Below are positions 16,887 through 24,293 of a stretch of DNA of 64,000 nucleotides, piece by piece. Within the stretch, counting starts at the first letter, position 1. Every line of letters begins with the position of its first letter. Source of the DNA: CAYWRZ01 sp964460845 (GTDB taxonomy: Bacteria; Bacteroidota; Bacteroidia; Flavobacteriales_D; UBA2798); NCBI GenBank assembly GCA_964460845.1, contig CAYWRZ010000001.1, positions 345,561 through 409,560 on the forward strand, written 5' to 3'. The position numbers were made by a program, and so were the translations under genes. The notes beneath the pieces were generated by a model. It was not told where the DNA came from. It did no database searches and saw only the letters and a list, made by a program, of their open reading frames with translations.

Positions 16887-17774
16887 GCTGTTTTTTTCTT
16901 CGTCATAGTTTGTCAGTATGTTTTCCATTGTGCTATAAAACTTCTGTCTGTCAAAATCCTTTGGCTTTTTGTTTAGTTTTTCAATGTCTGAAATTGCTTC
17001 AAGTATTTTTGTTTTCAATAAACTAAATTGTTTTTGCTTATCAAGTTCTTTTATTTGTCGGTAGTCAAATTGTTTTACTACTAAAAGATTTTTGTATTTC
17101 GTTCCGTATCTTTTCAAATTTTCGGTCTGTTCACGAAATTTTGCAAAGTCGCCATTGAAGTCAAAAATCTCATATCCAAAATCAAACTTACGAACAGAAG
17201 TTCCAAAAGTCTGTCCTGCAAGTTTGTTGTTAATGAAATCTTCAATTTCATTAAGGTTGTAATGAATATCTTTTTCTTTTACTTCCCAAGTAGTAGTTCG
17301 TATAAATTGAAAACGGGTTGTGTCAAAAGGTTTGATGACAGACTTGTCTATTTCACTTTGAGATAATAGCAAAGATTTGGCTTCTAAAAATTTGGAATAG
17401 TCTGTAATTAAATTTTCTGCTTGAAAATCTTTTGGTAAAGTAACTCTTTGTGATAAATACTTTACCAAAACTAATGAAGCATTGAGAAGTAATTTTATTT
17501 TGAAGTCATTGTCAGATTTGTCAAAAAGTTGTTTGTCAATATGAGTCGATAAATGAGCGCAACTTGTATAAATAGTATCTGTGTGATGTCCAAAATTTAC
17601 ATTAGGCTCAACGTAAATGTCAAAACGAAATAGTCTGATACTGTTACCGTAATCTTTGTCAGAAATAAAGTCAAGAAAAATTTCTATCGCTTGTTGTTCA
17701 AGAGTTTCAAGTTCTCTTTCCTTGATGTTTTGGTTGATAAAAAACCAACATCTATATTTTTGTTGTTTTTCCAT
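16881..17774 (-). CDS. Unknown protein, first cassette gene
   Basis: 297 residues from the ATG at 17774 (MEKQQKYRCWFF). A longer frame to 17843 would read through the GTTAGTG box and is less likely. Mixed alpha/beta with many Phe, Asp and Lys; no signal peptide, no TM segment and no motif I recognise. A helical, charged C-terminal quarter follows (KQKQFSLLKTKILEAI...). The TAA stop is inside attC-like element f. Function unknown. Confidence 0.7.
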   Translation of the reverse strand: MEKQQKYRCWFFINQNIKERELETLEQQAIEIFLDFISDKDYGNSIRLFRFDIYVEPNVNFGHHTDTIYTSCAHLSTHIDKQLFDKSDNDFKIKLLLNASLVLVKYLSQRVTLPKDFQAENLITDYSKFLEAKSLLLSQSEIDKSVIKPFDTTRFQFIRTTTWEVKEKDIHYNLNEIEDFINNKLAGQTFGTSVRKFDFGYEIFDFNGDFAKFREQTENLKRYGTKYKNLLVVKQFDYRQIKELDKQKQFSLLKTKILEAISDIEKLNKKPKDFDRQKFYSTMENILTNYDEEKNSH

Positions 17775-17810
17775 TATTTGTCGTTGGTACTGTCGTTCTA
17801 AAATTGCCAC

Positions 17811-17817
17811 TAACTCA
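17811..17817 (-). other. Lone GTTAGTG box before the first cassette gene
   Basis: The minus strand reads GAGTTAGTGGC 37 bp upstream of the 297-aa gene. It matches the GTT box found at cassette junctions and could be the insertion point (attI-like or remnant attC). No palindromic partner was found upstream. Confidence 0.35.
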
Positions 17818-17943
17818 CTTATATATAAAATAAAACCACACAAATACCCTGAATACCAGTCAGGTTTGTGGGATGAAAATAATAAAATAATACGATTATC
17901 GGATAGCGCTTTTTGTTTTTGAGTTAAGATAAAAAAGAGATAT

Positions 17944-18140
17944 GGATTACCCGCCTTCGGCGGATGATCCCTGAAAGGGAGGCTTCAGTTTCAAAGCCCT
18001 GCCGCTTCGCGGCGTACTTTTCTATTTATTCAGATTGTCTGAACCTTCAGTTTGACTTTTCTCAAAAGGCATTCAGAAGTAGTAAAAGTTAATAGGATTA
18101 CCCGCCTGCGGCGGCTGATCCCTGAGGAGAGGGGCTTCAA
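17944..18140. repeat. Pair of about 45-bp hairpin repeats between array and tRNA
   Basis: 'ggattacccgcc(t)(t/g)cggcgg' followed by 'tgatccctga' and 'gggcttca' occurs at 17944-17988 and again at 18095-18140, 151 bp apart. Each can form hairpins (cccgcc/ggcgg). The 420-bp stretch 17844-18266 has no gene I can support. Further short hairpins are 'gccgcttcgcggc' and 'aacccttcgggtt'. Confidence 0.6.
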
Positions 18141-18227
18141 CTCAGGAAATCCTCTTTGGCAGAGCCAAAGGCTTATTTTTTGTTTCTTTTACTTGCTCAA
18201 CCCTTCGGGTTGGCAAGCCCTGACAAC

Positions 18228-18257
18228 AAAAAATCCCGACGCTTTGCGTCAGGATTT
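18228..18257 (-). terminator. Terminator of tRNA-Ser
   Basis: On the minus strand AAAATCCTGACGC and GCGTCGGGATTTTTT pair around a short AAA loop and end in a T run, just downstream of the tRNA. Confidence 0.7.
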
Positions 18258-18266
18258 TCTGAGTTG

Positions 18267-18354
18267 CGGAGAGGGCGGGATTCGAACCCGCGATACCCTT
18301 TTGGAGTATACACACTTTCCAGGCGTGCTCCTTCAACCACTCGGACACCTCTCC
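18267..18354 (-). tRNA. tRNA-Ser (anticodon GGA)
   Basis: 88-nt minus-strand tRNA. Acceptor arms GGAGAGG/CCTCTCC, D-arm GTCCGAGTGGTTGAAGGA, anticodon loop CTGGAAA (anticodon GGA, serine UCC/UCU), a long variable arm typical of class II tRNA-Ser, and T-arm GCGGGTTCGAATCCCGC. Discriminator G; CCA is not encoded. A terminator follows at 18228-18257. It lies about 450 bp from the end of the cassette array. Confidence 0.95.
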
Positions 18355-18450
18355 AGGTTGAATCATCGCGCAGGGTGGCGCAAAAACAGGCGCCTAAATT
18401 ACAAAAATTTCCTTCTTGTACGGAATATCTGCCGGGTTCAGGTAAATTAT

Positions 18451-19488
18451 TTAAGCGGGTAAACTCAGCTCCCCGCGCAAGGGAAGGGCAAACAAACGCG
18501 CCACTTCAGGCCTGTCGTAACCCGCGCCTAACAAAAACATCAACTTGGCCAAAGCCGCCTCGGTGGTCATATCGTACCCGCTTATTACCCCTATACGCGT
18601 AAAAGCCGAACTGGTCTCGTACTTACCCTGCTCGACCGAACCGCTCGCGCATTGGGTAATGTTAACCACTACTACACCCTGCCGCACTGCTTTTTCGATC
18701 GCTTCAATAAACCAGCTTCGCGTGCTGGCATTGCCCGCGCCAAAGGTTTCAAGCACTAAGGCTTTTAGTCCGCGGAGATTGGTAAGTGCTGCCACCACCG
18801 ACTCCGTAATACCCGGAAAAAGCCGAAGCACCGCCACCGAAGTATCGAGCGTGGTATGTACTTTAAAAGGAGCCTCTGGCAAAGAAAGTATCGCCGGATA
18901 ATTATAGTCTATACGCACCCCCGCTTCGGCTAATTGAGGGTAATTGTCCGAACTGAAGGCATTAAAATGATTGGCGCTCGCCTTAAGAGTGCGATTGCCG
19001 CGCAACAAACGGTATTCGAAATACACGGCTACCTCGGGTACCGCCGGACTCCCATCCGCTTTCCGCGCCGCCGCTATCTCAATGGCCGTAATCAGATTTT
19101 CTTTACCGTCGGTGCGAATGGTGCCTATCGGCAATTGCGAACCGGTCAGTATAACGGGTTTGGCCAGGTTTTCGAGCATAAAGCTCAGTACCGAAGCCGT
19201 ATAAGCCATGGTATCCGAACCGTGAAGAATCACGAATCCGTCATACAAGGCATAGTTCTCGGCTATCATTTCGACAATGCGAATCCAGATGGCCGGTTCC
19301 ATGTCCGACGAATCGATGGGCTTTTCAAAGGCAATGGCCGACAGCCTTACATCGAGCCGGTTCAGCTCCGGAACCTGTGCCGAAAGGTGCGCAAAATCGA
19401 AAGGACGAAGCTGCCCCGTAACCGGATCTTCCACCATTCCGATAGTGCCGCCTGTATAAATGATAAGTACCGAAGCGCTTTCTTTCAT
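18451..19488 (-). CDS. ansA: L-asparaginase, type I
   Basis: 345 residues from the ATG at 19488; the longer frame to 19536 overlaps tatD and adds nothing conserved. It hydrolyses asparagine to aspartate and ammonia. The N-terminal signature YTGGTIGM (about 11-18) holds the catalytic Thr. The second signature LHGSDTMAYTAS (about 88-99) holds the Asp-Thr pair and is followed by the helix with SVLSFMLENL. No signal peptide, as for cytoplasmic type I enzymes. It follows tatD by 22 bp and is probably cotranscribed with it. Confidence 0.93.
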   Translation of the reverse strand: MKESASVLIIYTGGTIGMVEDPVTGQLRPFDFAHLSAQVPELNRLDVRLSAIAFEKPIDSSDMEPAIWIRIVEMIAENYALYDGFVILHGSDTMAYTASVLSFMLENLAKPVILTGSQLPIGTIRTDGKENLITAIEIAAARKADGSPAVPEVAVYFEYRLLRGNRTLKASANHFNAFSSDNYPQLAEAGVRIDYNYPAILSLPEAPFKVHTTLDTSVAVLRLFPGITESVVAALTNLRGLKALVLETFGAGNASTRSWFIEAIEKAVRQGVVVVNITQCASGSVEQGKYETSSAFTRIGVISGYDMTTEAALAKLMFLLGAGYDRPEVARLFALPLRGELSLPA

Positions 19489-19510
19489 AGCCGCTAAAGG
19501 TACACGATTT

Positions 19511-20278
19511 TCAGATGCCAAAAAGTGCGCGGGCATTGCGCGTAGTGATCGCCGCTATCTCTTCGAGCGAACAACTGTACACTTCTGCCAGTCGCTCAGC
19601 AACCCTCTTTACATACGCGCTTTCGTTGCGTTTGCCGCGATAAGGTACCGGTGCCAGGTAAGGCGAATCGGTTTCGAGCAACAAAGCTTCGGGCGAAACG
19701 GAGGCTAAGGTCTTGTCGAGTCCTGCGTTTTTATAGGTCAGCACCCCGCCTATACCGAGCTTAAAGCCGCCATAATTGAGGATATGCTGCGCCTGTTGAG
19801 CAGTACCCGTAAAACAGTGGAAAATACCGCGAAGCGTCGTATCGTTAAGCTCGTCCAAAATTTCCAAAATTTCAGGAAAAGAATCGCGGGCATGAATCAC
19901 CAGCGGGAGATCATAATTTTTCGCCCAGCTTATCTGCGCACGAAAAGCCAGCTTTTGTTCCGCTATAAAAGTGCGATCCCAATATAGATCAATGCCCGTT
20001 TCTCCGATAGCATAGTATTTACGGGTATCAAGCTGCTGTTTGAGCCGTTCGAGCACTTCCTCGTAATCCGCTTTTACAGAACAAGGATGCAGTCCCATCA
20101 TCGGAAAACAGCGATCAGGATGCTGCGCACGCATTTGTTCCATAGGCGCTACCGACTGCTCGTCGATGTTGGGAAGAAACAAATGGGTCACACCTGCCTC
20201 AAAAGCCCTTTGCAGCATGGCTTCGCGATCGGTGTCAAATTCTTCGAGGTATAAATGGGTATGGGTATCGATAAACAT
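19511..20278 (-). CDS. tatD: TatD-family metal-dependent hydrolase/DNase
   Basis: 255 residues, normal length. The TatD metal ligands are all visible: His6 and His8 (DTHTHLY), Glu93 (GETGID), His129 (LVIHARD), His154 (FHCFTG) and Asp204 (ETDSPYLAP). TatD enzymes act as 3'-5' exonucleases or related phosphoesterases. It lies upstream of ansA in the same direction. A TACCTTTG -7-like box (plus 20283-20290) sits only 5 bp before the ATG, suggesting a very short or absent leader. Confidence 0.93.
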   Translation of the reverse strand: MFIDTHTHLYLEEFDTDREAMLQRAFEAGVTHLFLPNIDEQSVAPMEQMRAQHPDRCFPMMGLHPCSVKADYEEVLERLKQQLDTRKYYAIGETGIDLYWDRTFIAEQKLAFRAQISWAKNYDLPLVIHARDSFPEILEILDELNDTTLRGIFHCFTGTAQQAQHILNYGGFKLGIGGVLTYKNAGLDKTLASVSPEALLLETDSPYLAPVPYRGKRNESAYVKRVAERLAEVYSCSLEEIAAITTRNARALFGI

Positions 20279-20282
20279 AAGC

Positions 20283-20290
20283 CAAAGGTA
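20283..20290 (-). promoter_or_regulatory. Putative -7 box for tatD-ansA
   Basis: Minus-strand TACCTTTG matches TAnnTTTG. It lies immediately upstream of the tatD start codon. Confidence 0.35.
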
Positions 20291-20437
20291 AGCAGCCTGC
20301 CCGGTATGGGAACAATTTTCCCGATTTGAGAAAAAGAATGATTTTTATGGTCTTGATTATCTGCTGTTTATGAAAAAAGCGCGGTTCTTGCCTCCACAAT
20401 GGCATAATTTGCTAAACCCTATTTTAATACTGTTATT

Positions 20438-20851
20438 ATGAAAAAAAGTGTTGCCCTCTGCCTGGCCTTTTTTGCCGCTTTGTCTCTAAGTTTCACCGGA
20501 TGTAAAAAATACGATGACGGTCCCGCCATTTCGTTGCTTCCCAAAAAAGAACGCCTCTGCCGTATGTGGAAACCCGACAAGTACATCAAAGCCGATGGTA
20601 CTGAAACCGCAGCCGGATCGGACGATGCGAGAATCGAGTTTAAAAAAGACGAGCGCTTCTTCTACCACGATGGGGGCACTTCGTACGAAGGTACCTGGTC
20701 GTGGAGCGACAGCAAAGAAGCCGTACGGGTAACCTATCCTTTTATCGGTAGTGTAAATATTTCGGCAAAATACACCATTCTGCGCCTCACCAAAGACGAG
20801 CTTTGGGTAAAAGACGAAGACGGTGATAAAACATACTACAAAGCCGGTTAA
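20438..20851 (+). CDS. Small lipocalin-like lipoprotein, copy 1
   Basis: 137 residues. The signal peptide ends LSFTGCKKYDDG (lipobox with Cys22). The mature part has KERLCRMWKPDKY, then a GTWSWSDSKE strand turn and ILRLTKDELWVKD, a pattern of the small lipocalin-like domain proteins frequent in Bacteroidota. Ligand unknown. The neighbouring gene at 21044-21457 is a paralogue of the same length. A terminator follows, so the two are probably separately transcribed. Confidence 0.85.
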   Translation: MKKSVALCLAFFAALSLSFTGCKKYDDGPAISLLPKKERLCRMWKPDKYIKADGTETAAGSDDARIEFKKDERFFYHDGGTSYEGTWSWSDSKEAVRVTYPFIGSVNISAKYTILRLTKDELWVKDEDGDKTYYKAG

Positions 20852-20875
20852 TTCCCGGGCTACAACTACACGAAG

Positions 20876-20907
20876 AACCCTGACCAATAAGTGTCAGGGT
20901 TTTTTTG
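20876..20907 (+). terminator. Rho-independent terminator
   Basis: CCCTGAC (20878-20884) and GTCAGGG (20893-20899) form a stem followed by seven T residues, just after the first small lipoprotein gene. Confidence 0.8.
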
Positions 20908-21043
20908 TACCTGAGTAATCGAAAAAAACGAAGCTACGTTTTACTGCGAAAAACCCGTAAGGGATCTTATCTTTGGTTCCCGATACTAAAACTTTTGGTC
21001 GGTAGCTACAACTTTTCTGCAGTTATTTTGTGCTCGTTTTTCT

Positions 21044-21457
21044 ATGAAAAAATTCTCTTCCGCTTTTGTCTTCGCAGCCTTAGTTTGTCTGCTAACCCTA
21101 TCAGGATGCAATAAATACGAAGACGGCCCCGCCTTTTCGCTCCTCAGCAAAACACAACGTCTCGCTCGCGAATGGACTTTTGACAAGCTCGAAAATTTTG
21201 GCGGCACACAGCTTTTTATCGTACTTACACCCGATAAGATGAAGCTGAAAAAAGACCAAAGCTGCGTGTACACCGGCGGCAGTGAAACGTTGGAGGGCAA
21301 ATGGTCGTGGCGCGACGATAAAGAATCGCTGAGCCTTTCGGTACAGATCAACAACCTGACTATCCTGACCGAAGAATTCACCATTTTGCGGCTTACCGCG
21401 AAAGAGCTAAAGCTCAAAAACACGCTGGGTACCGTATTCTGGTACAAAGCCAACTGA
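21044..21457 (+). CDS. Small lipocalin-like lipoprotein, copy 2
   Basis: 137 residues. Lipobox LTLSGCNKYEDG (Cys22). It aligns over its whole length with the preceding gene (GPAxSLL, QRLAREWTFDK, LEGKWSWRDDKESL, FTILRLTAKELKLK). The copies are clearly diverged, so this is an old tandem duplication. Predicted membrane-anchored periplasmic protein; ligand unknown. Confidence 0.85.
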   Translation: MKKFSSAFVFAALVCLLTLSGCNKYEDGPAFSLLSKTQRLAREWTFDKLENFGGTQLFIVLTPDKMKLKKDQSCVYTGGSETLEGKWSWRDDKESLSLSVQINNLTILTEEFTILRLTAKELKLKNTLGTVFWYKAN

Positions 21458-21508
21458 TTCTGACGTACCCGCCTTTAATTTTCTGTATTTTCACGGAAAA
21501 ATAAACCG

Positions 21509-22495
21509 CTGCGCAAAATATTAGTCATACGGTTCAGCTCTATCGGCGACATTGTGCTTACTTCGCCCGTGCTGCGCGCCTTGCGTACACAGCTTCCCGA
21601 TGCCGAAATACACCTGGTGACCAAAGCAAAATTCGCTTCGGTATCGGCGCATAATCCGTATATCGACAAGCTGTTTACCTTCGAAAAATCGATTACGGAA
21701 GTACTGCCCCTGCTGCGCCACGAACGCTACACCTTCATCGCCGACCTGCACCGCAACCTGCGGAGCTTACAGCTCAAACTCTTGCTACGCACCCCTTCGC
21801 GCGCTTTTCCCAAGCTTAATGTACAAAAATGGCTGCTCACCCGATTTAAAATAAACCGTATGCCCGATGTGCATATCGTAGATCGGTATTTCAAGGCGGT
21901 AACTCCGCTGGGGGTAAAAAACGACGGTAAAGGGCTGGAATTTTTTATCGCACCCGACGATGAAATTCAACTGAGCGACCTGCCGGTATTTCTGCACCAG
22001 GGCTATGTCGCTTTTGCCATCGGCGCACAATTAGCCACCAAACGCCTTCCGCCCGACAAGCTGCGCGATACCTGCCTGCGCGTCAAACAGCCCATCGTTT
22101 TACTCGGCGGACCCGAAGATGCCGCTACGGGCGCCATGTTGGCCGAACTGGACCCCACCCGCATTTACAATGCCTGCGGACTGTTCAGTCTGCCCCAATC
22201 AGCCTCGCTGGTACGACAGGCCAATGTCGTGCTCACACACGATACCGGATTGATGCACATTGCCGCTGCCTTTGGGAAAAAAATCATTTCGGTATGGGGC
22301 AATACCGTACCCGAATTCGGGATGTATCCGTATATGCCGCAGCATCCCGACAGGTTTAAAATCGTAGAAATAAAAGGATTAAGCTGCCGCCCCTGCTCTA
22401 AAATAGGATACGATAAATGTCCCAAAGGACATTTTCGCTGTATGCGCGATATTTCGGACGAAAGCCTGGCCGGCCTAGTCGAACAGGGCTTTTAG
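21509..22495 (+). CDS. Glycosyltransferase family 9 (heptosyltransferase-like)
   Basis: GT9 enzymes add heptose or related sugars to lipopolysaccharide core. The conserved N-terminal loop KILVIRFSSIGDIVLTSPVLR lies in frame from 21515, but the first ATG/GTG/TTG in frame is the GTG at 21554, inside that loop. A CTG at 21509 would give a full-length protein (about 328 aa), and the frame is open back to 21479. The C-terminal signature THDTGLMHIAAAFGK and the ISVWGNT donor site are intact. The gene overlaps the convergent thioesterase by 21 bp. Confidence 0.85.
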   Translation: MRKILVIRFSSIGDIVLTSPVLRALRTQLPDAEIHLVTKAKFASVSAHNPYIDKLFTFEKSITEVLPLLRHERYTFIADLHRNLRSLQLKLLLRTPSRAFPKLNVQKWLLTRFKINRMPDVHIVDRYFKAVTPLGVKNDGKGLEFFIAPDDEIQLSDLPVFLHQGYVAFAIGAQLATKRLPPDKLRDTCLRVKQPIVLLGGPEDAATGAMLAELDPTRIYNACGLFSLPQSASLVRQANVVLTHDTGLMHIAAAFGKKIISVWGNTVPEFGMYPYMPQHPDRFKIVEIKGLSCRPCSKIGYDKCPKGHFRCMRDISDESLAGLVEQGF

Positions 22496-22984
22496 CTCGG
22501 TCGCTTCGGCAGGCTTCATTTTCCCACCCAAAATAAGCGCCAACTGACGGCGACGCAAGGCTCCGGCAAAACGGTTTTTTTCTTCTTCCGTTTCGGGGAT
22601 CAGCTCAGGCACTTCGATGGGCGAACCGTTCTGATCGACCGCTACAAAAGTATAGATAGCTTCGTTGCTTTTTTTGCGGCGCCCGCTGATATGATCTTCC
22701 ACAAACACATCGATAAACACTTCCATCGAGCTGGTAAAAGCACGCGACACTTTTGCTTCGAGCGTCACGATATCGGCCAGCTTCACCGGACTGGTAAAGG
22801 CCACATTGGTAATCGAAGCCGTCACTACTACCCTCCGGCAGTGCCGATGTGCCGACACGGCCGCAATCTCGTCCATCCAGGCGAGCAATTGTCCGCCGAA
22901 AAGATTGCCCAATTGGTTCGTATCGTTAGGAAGCACCACCTTGGTACTGACTGCCAGGGTGTCTTTTGCCGTTTTCGATTTCAT
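22475..22984 (-). CDS. Acyl-CoA thioesterase, hotdog fold
   Basis: 169 residues, YciA/BACH-type single hotdog domain. The signature NxLGNLFGGQLLAWMDEIAAVSAHRH (about 22-48) includes the Asp/Glu of the helix. It is followed by VAFTSPVKLADIVTLEAKV and the FTSSMEVFIDVFVED strand. It hydrolyses acyl-CoA thioesters in the cytoplasm; chain preference cannot be read. A TATCTTTG box (plus 23005-23012) lies 20 bp upstream. Its 3' end overlaps the GT9 gene. Confidence 0.9.
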   Translation of the reverse strand: MKSKTAKDTLAVSTKVVLPNDTNQLGNLFGGQLLAWMDEIAAVSAHRHCRRVVVTASITNVAFTSPVKLADIVTLEAKVSRAFTSSMEVFIDVFVEDHISGRRKKSNEAIYTFVAVDQNGSPIEVPELIPETEEEKNRFAGALRRRQLALILGGKMKPAEATELKALFD

Positions 22985-23056
22985 ATTCGCTTAAAATTGT
23001 GCGACAAAGATACGGCCTTCTCTCCGGCTTAAACGTTAAGCCAAGCTCAATTTTTC

Positions 23057-23064
23057 TAATTTTG
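23057..23064 (+). promoter_or_regulatory. Putative -7 box for hemJ
   Basis: TAATTTTG fits TAnnTTTG and lies 11 bp before the hemJ ATG. A divergent box (TATCTTTG, 23005-23012 minus) serves the thioesterase, so this 90-bp gap looks like a paired divergent promoter. Confidence 0.4.
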
Positions 23065-23075
23065 TCGGTAAGGAT

Positions 23076-23612
23076 ATGAGCTACGATATTGTCAAAGCGC
23101 TGCACATTATTTTTGTGGTAACCTGGTTCGCCGGGCTTTTCTACATCGTCAGGCTGTTCATCTACCATACCGAAGCGCAAGCTGAAAAAGAGCCCGAAAA
23201 AGCGGTGCTCAGCGCTTACCTTCGGAAAATACAACGCCCGCTCTGGTTCGGCATCACCTGGCCTTCGATGGTACTGACCCTGATTTTCGGCAGCCTGATG
23301 CTTTGGTTCAATCCGGCGCTATTTTCCATGCCGTTCATGCACCTCAAACTGACCTTAGTAGCGGGTTTGCTGATCTATCATTTTATCTGCCACCGCATGT
23401 TTCGTCGCTTACAACAGGGCTTTTTTCCTTATTCTTCGCTGAAACTGCGCCTGTGGAACGAAGTAGCAACCCTCTTTCTGTTCAGCATCGTATTCGTGAT
23501 TATTCTCAAGCAGCGCTTCGATTGGCGTTACGGACTTATCGGGCTGGCATTGCTTTCGCTGCTTATCCTTTGGGGTGTTTACGCGTATAAAAGTCGGCGC
23601 GGGCAAAAATGA
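23076..23612 (+). CDS. hemJ: Protoporphyrinogen oxidase HemJ
   Basis: 178 residues, about four TM helices. The HemJ family signature is clear: KALHIIFVVTWFAGLFYIVRLFIYH near the N-terminus with the conserved His10, and LRKIQRPLWFGITWPSMVLTLIFG. HemJ oxidises protoporphyrinogen IX in the inner membrane in the late steps of heme synthesis, using a bound heme. No other heme genes are adjacent. Confidence 0.9.
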   Translation: MSYDIVKALHIIFVVTWFAGLFYIVRLFIYHTEAQAEKEPEKAVLSAYLRKIQRPLWFGITWPSMVLTLIFGSLMLWFNPALFSMPFMHLKLTLVAGLLIYHFICHRMFRRLQQGFFPYSSLKLRLWNEVATLFLFSIVFVIILKQRFDWRYGLIGLALLSLLILWGVYAYKSRRGQK

Positions 23613-23752
23613 ACCGGCGATTTTCTCGTTATAAGGGCGAATCCGGGGAAGAACCGAGGCGCATTTTTCGGGTTTAGTGCCTTTTTGAAGCAAAAATGAA
23701 ACTTCGATGCCGGTGTTTATTTCCTTTTGAAACTTGTCTTTTACACTGAATC

Positions 23753-24253
23753 ATGCTTTATACGATCGGGCACGGGCGCAGAAAAGAAGAGGTGTTTTTG
23801 GCACTCTTGAAACAATATGATATTCGCTATCTGATCGATGTGCGTTCGGTTCCCTATTCCCGTTTTAACCCACAGTACAACCGGAAATACCTCGAAAAAC
23901 TTTTACCTCAGCACGGTATGCGGTATGTATTTATGGGCGATACACTCGGTGGCCGGCCTACTGATCGCGACTGTTATACACCACAAGGAAAAGTGAATTA
24001 CGAAGCGATAAAGCAGAAAGATTTCTTTCAAAAAGGCATACAACGTGTAAAAACGGCTTACAAAAAAGAATTGTCACTCGCACTGATGTGCAGCGAAAGT
24101 AATCCCTGCCAGTGCCACCGTAGCCGGTTAATCGGTGCCGCTTTGCAGGAAGCAGGATTCCATCTGCTACACATTGATGAAAACGGCAAATTAAAAGAGC
24201 ATATTCAGGTAATGCAGGAAATAAGTGGAAGAAAAAATCTTTTTAACACCTAA
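23753..24253 (+). CDS. DUF488 family protein
   Basis: 166 residues. Typical DUF488 features: TIGHGRR at the N-terminus, DVRSVPYSRFNPQYN, and the C-terminal CSESNPCQCHRSRLIG cysteine/histidine cluster. The exact role of the family is not settled. Predicted cytoplasmic. The gene stands alone, about 140 bp from hemJ; the gap shows no clear element. Confidence 0.88.
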   Translation: MLYTIGHGRRKEEVFLALLKQYDIRYLIDVRSVPYSRFNPQYNRKYLEKLLPQHGMRYVFMGDTLGGRPTDRDCYTPQGKVNYEAIKQKDFFQKGIQRVKTAYKKELSLALMCSESNPCQCHRSRLIGAALQEAGFHLLHIDENGKLKEHIQVMQEISGRKNLFNT

Positions 24254-24293
24254 ACAAATTGCTGGGTACGCTCCGGAATTTCCCCGAGAAATC

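Larger units (their letters stand above)
8775..17817 (-). mobile_element. Integron-type gene-cassette array without a visible integrase
   Basis: Ten minus-strand genes are separated into seven modules by six elements of about 106-180 bp that share attC features. Each has outer boxes ending AAC and beginning GTT on the minus strand (for example CACTAAC...GTTAGGC at 16755-16886), inverted complementarity next to the boxes, and a variable palindromic centre. A half site remains at 8775-8781 and a lone GTTAGTG box at 17811-17817 precedes the first gene. All genes point the same way, are AT-rich against a GC-richer flank, and are unrelated to each other. In known integrons the integrase is divergent from the first cassette, but none lies at 17.8-18.4 kb. 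This may be a CALIN-type cluster or an array separated from its integrase. Confidence 0.6.

Noticed and set aside
8838..17774. Phage or transposon island as the reason for the AT-rich block
   Set aside because: No integrase, transposase, terminal inverted repeats or phage structural genes are seen; the repeated box-bounded palindromes fit cassettes better.
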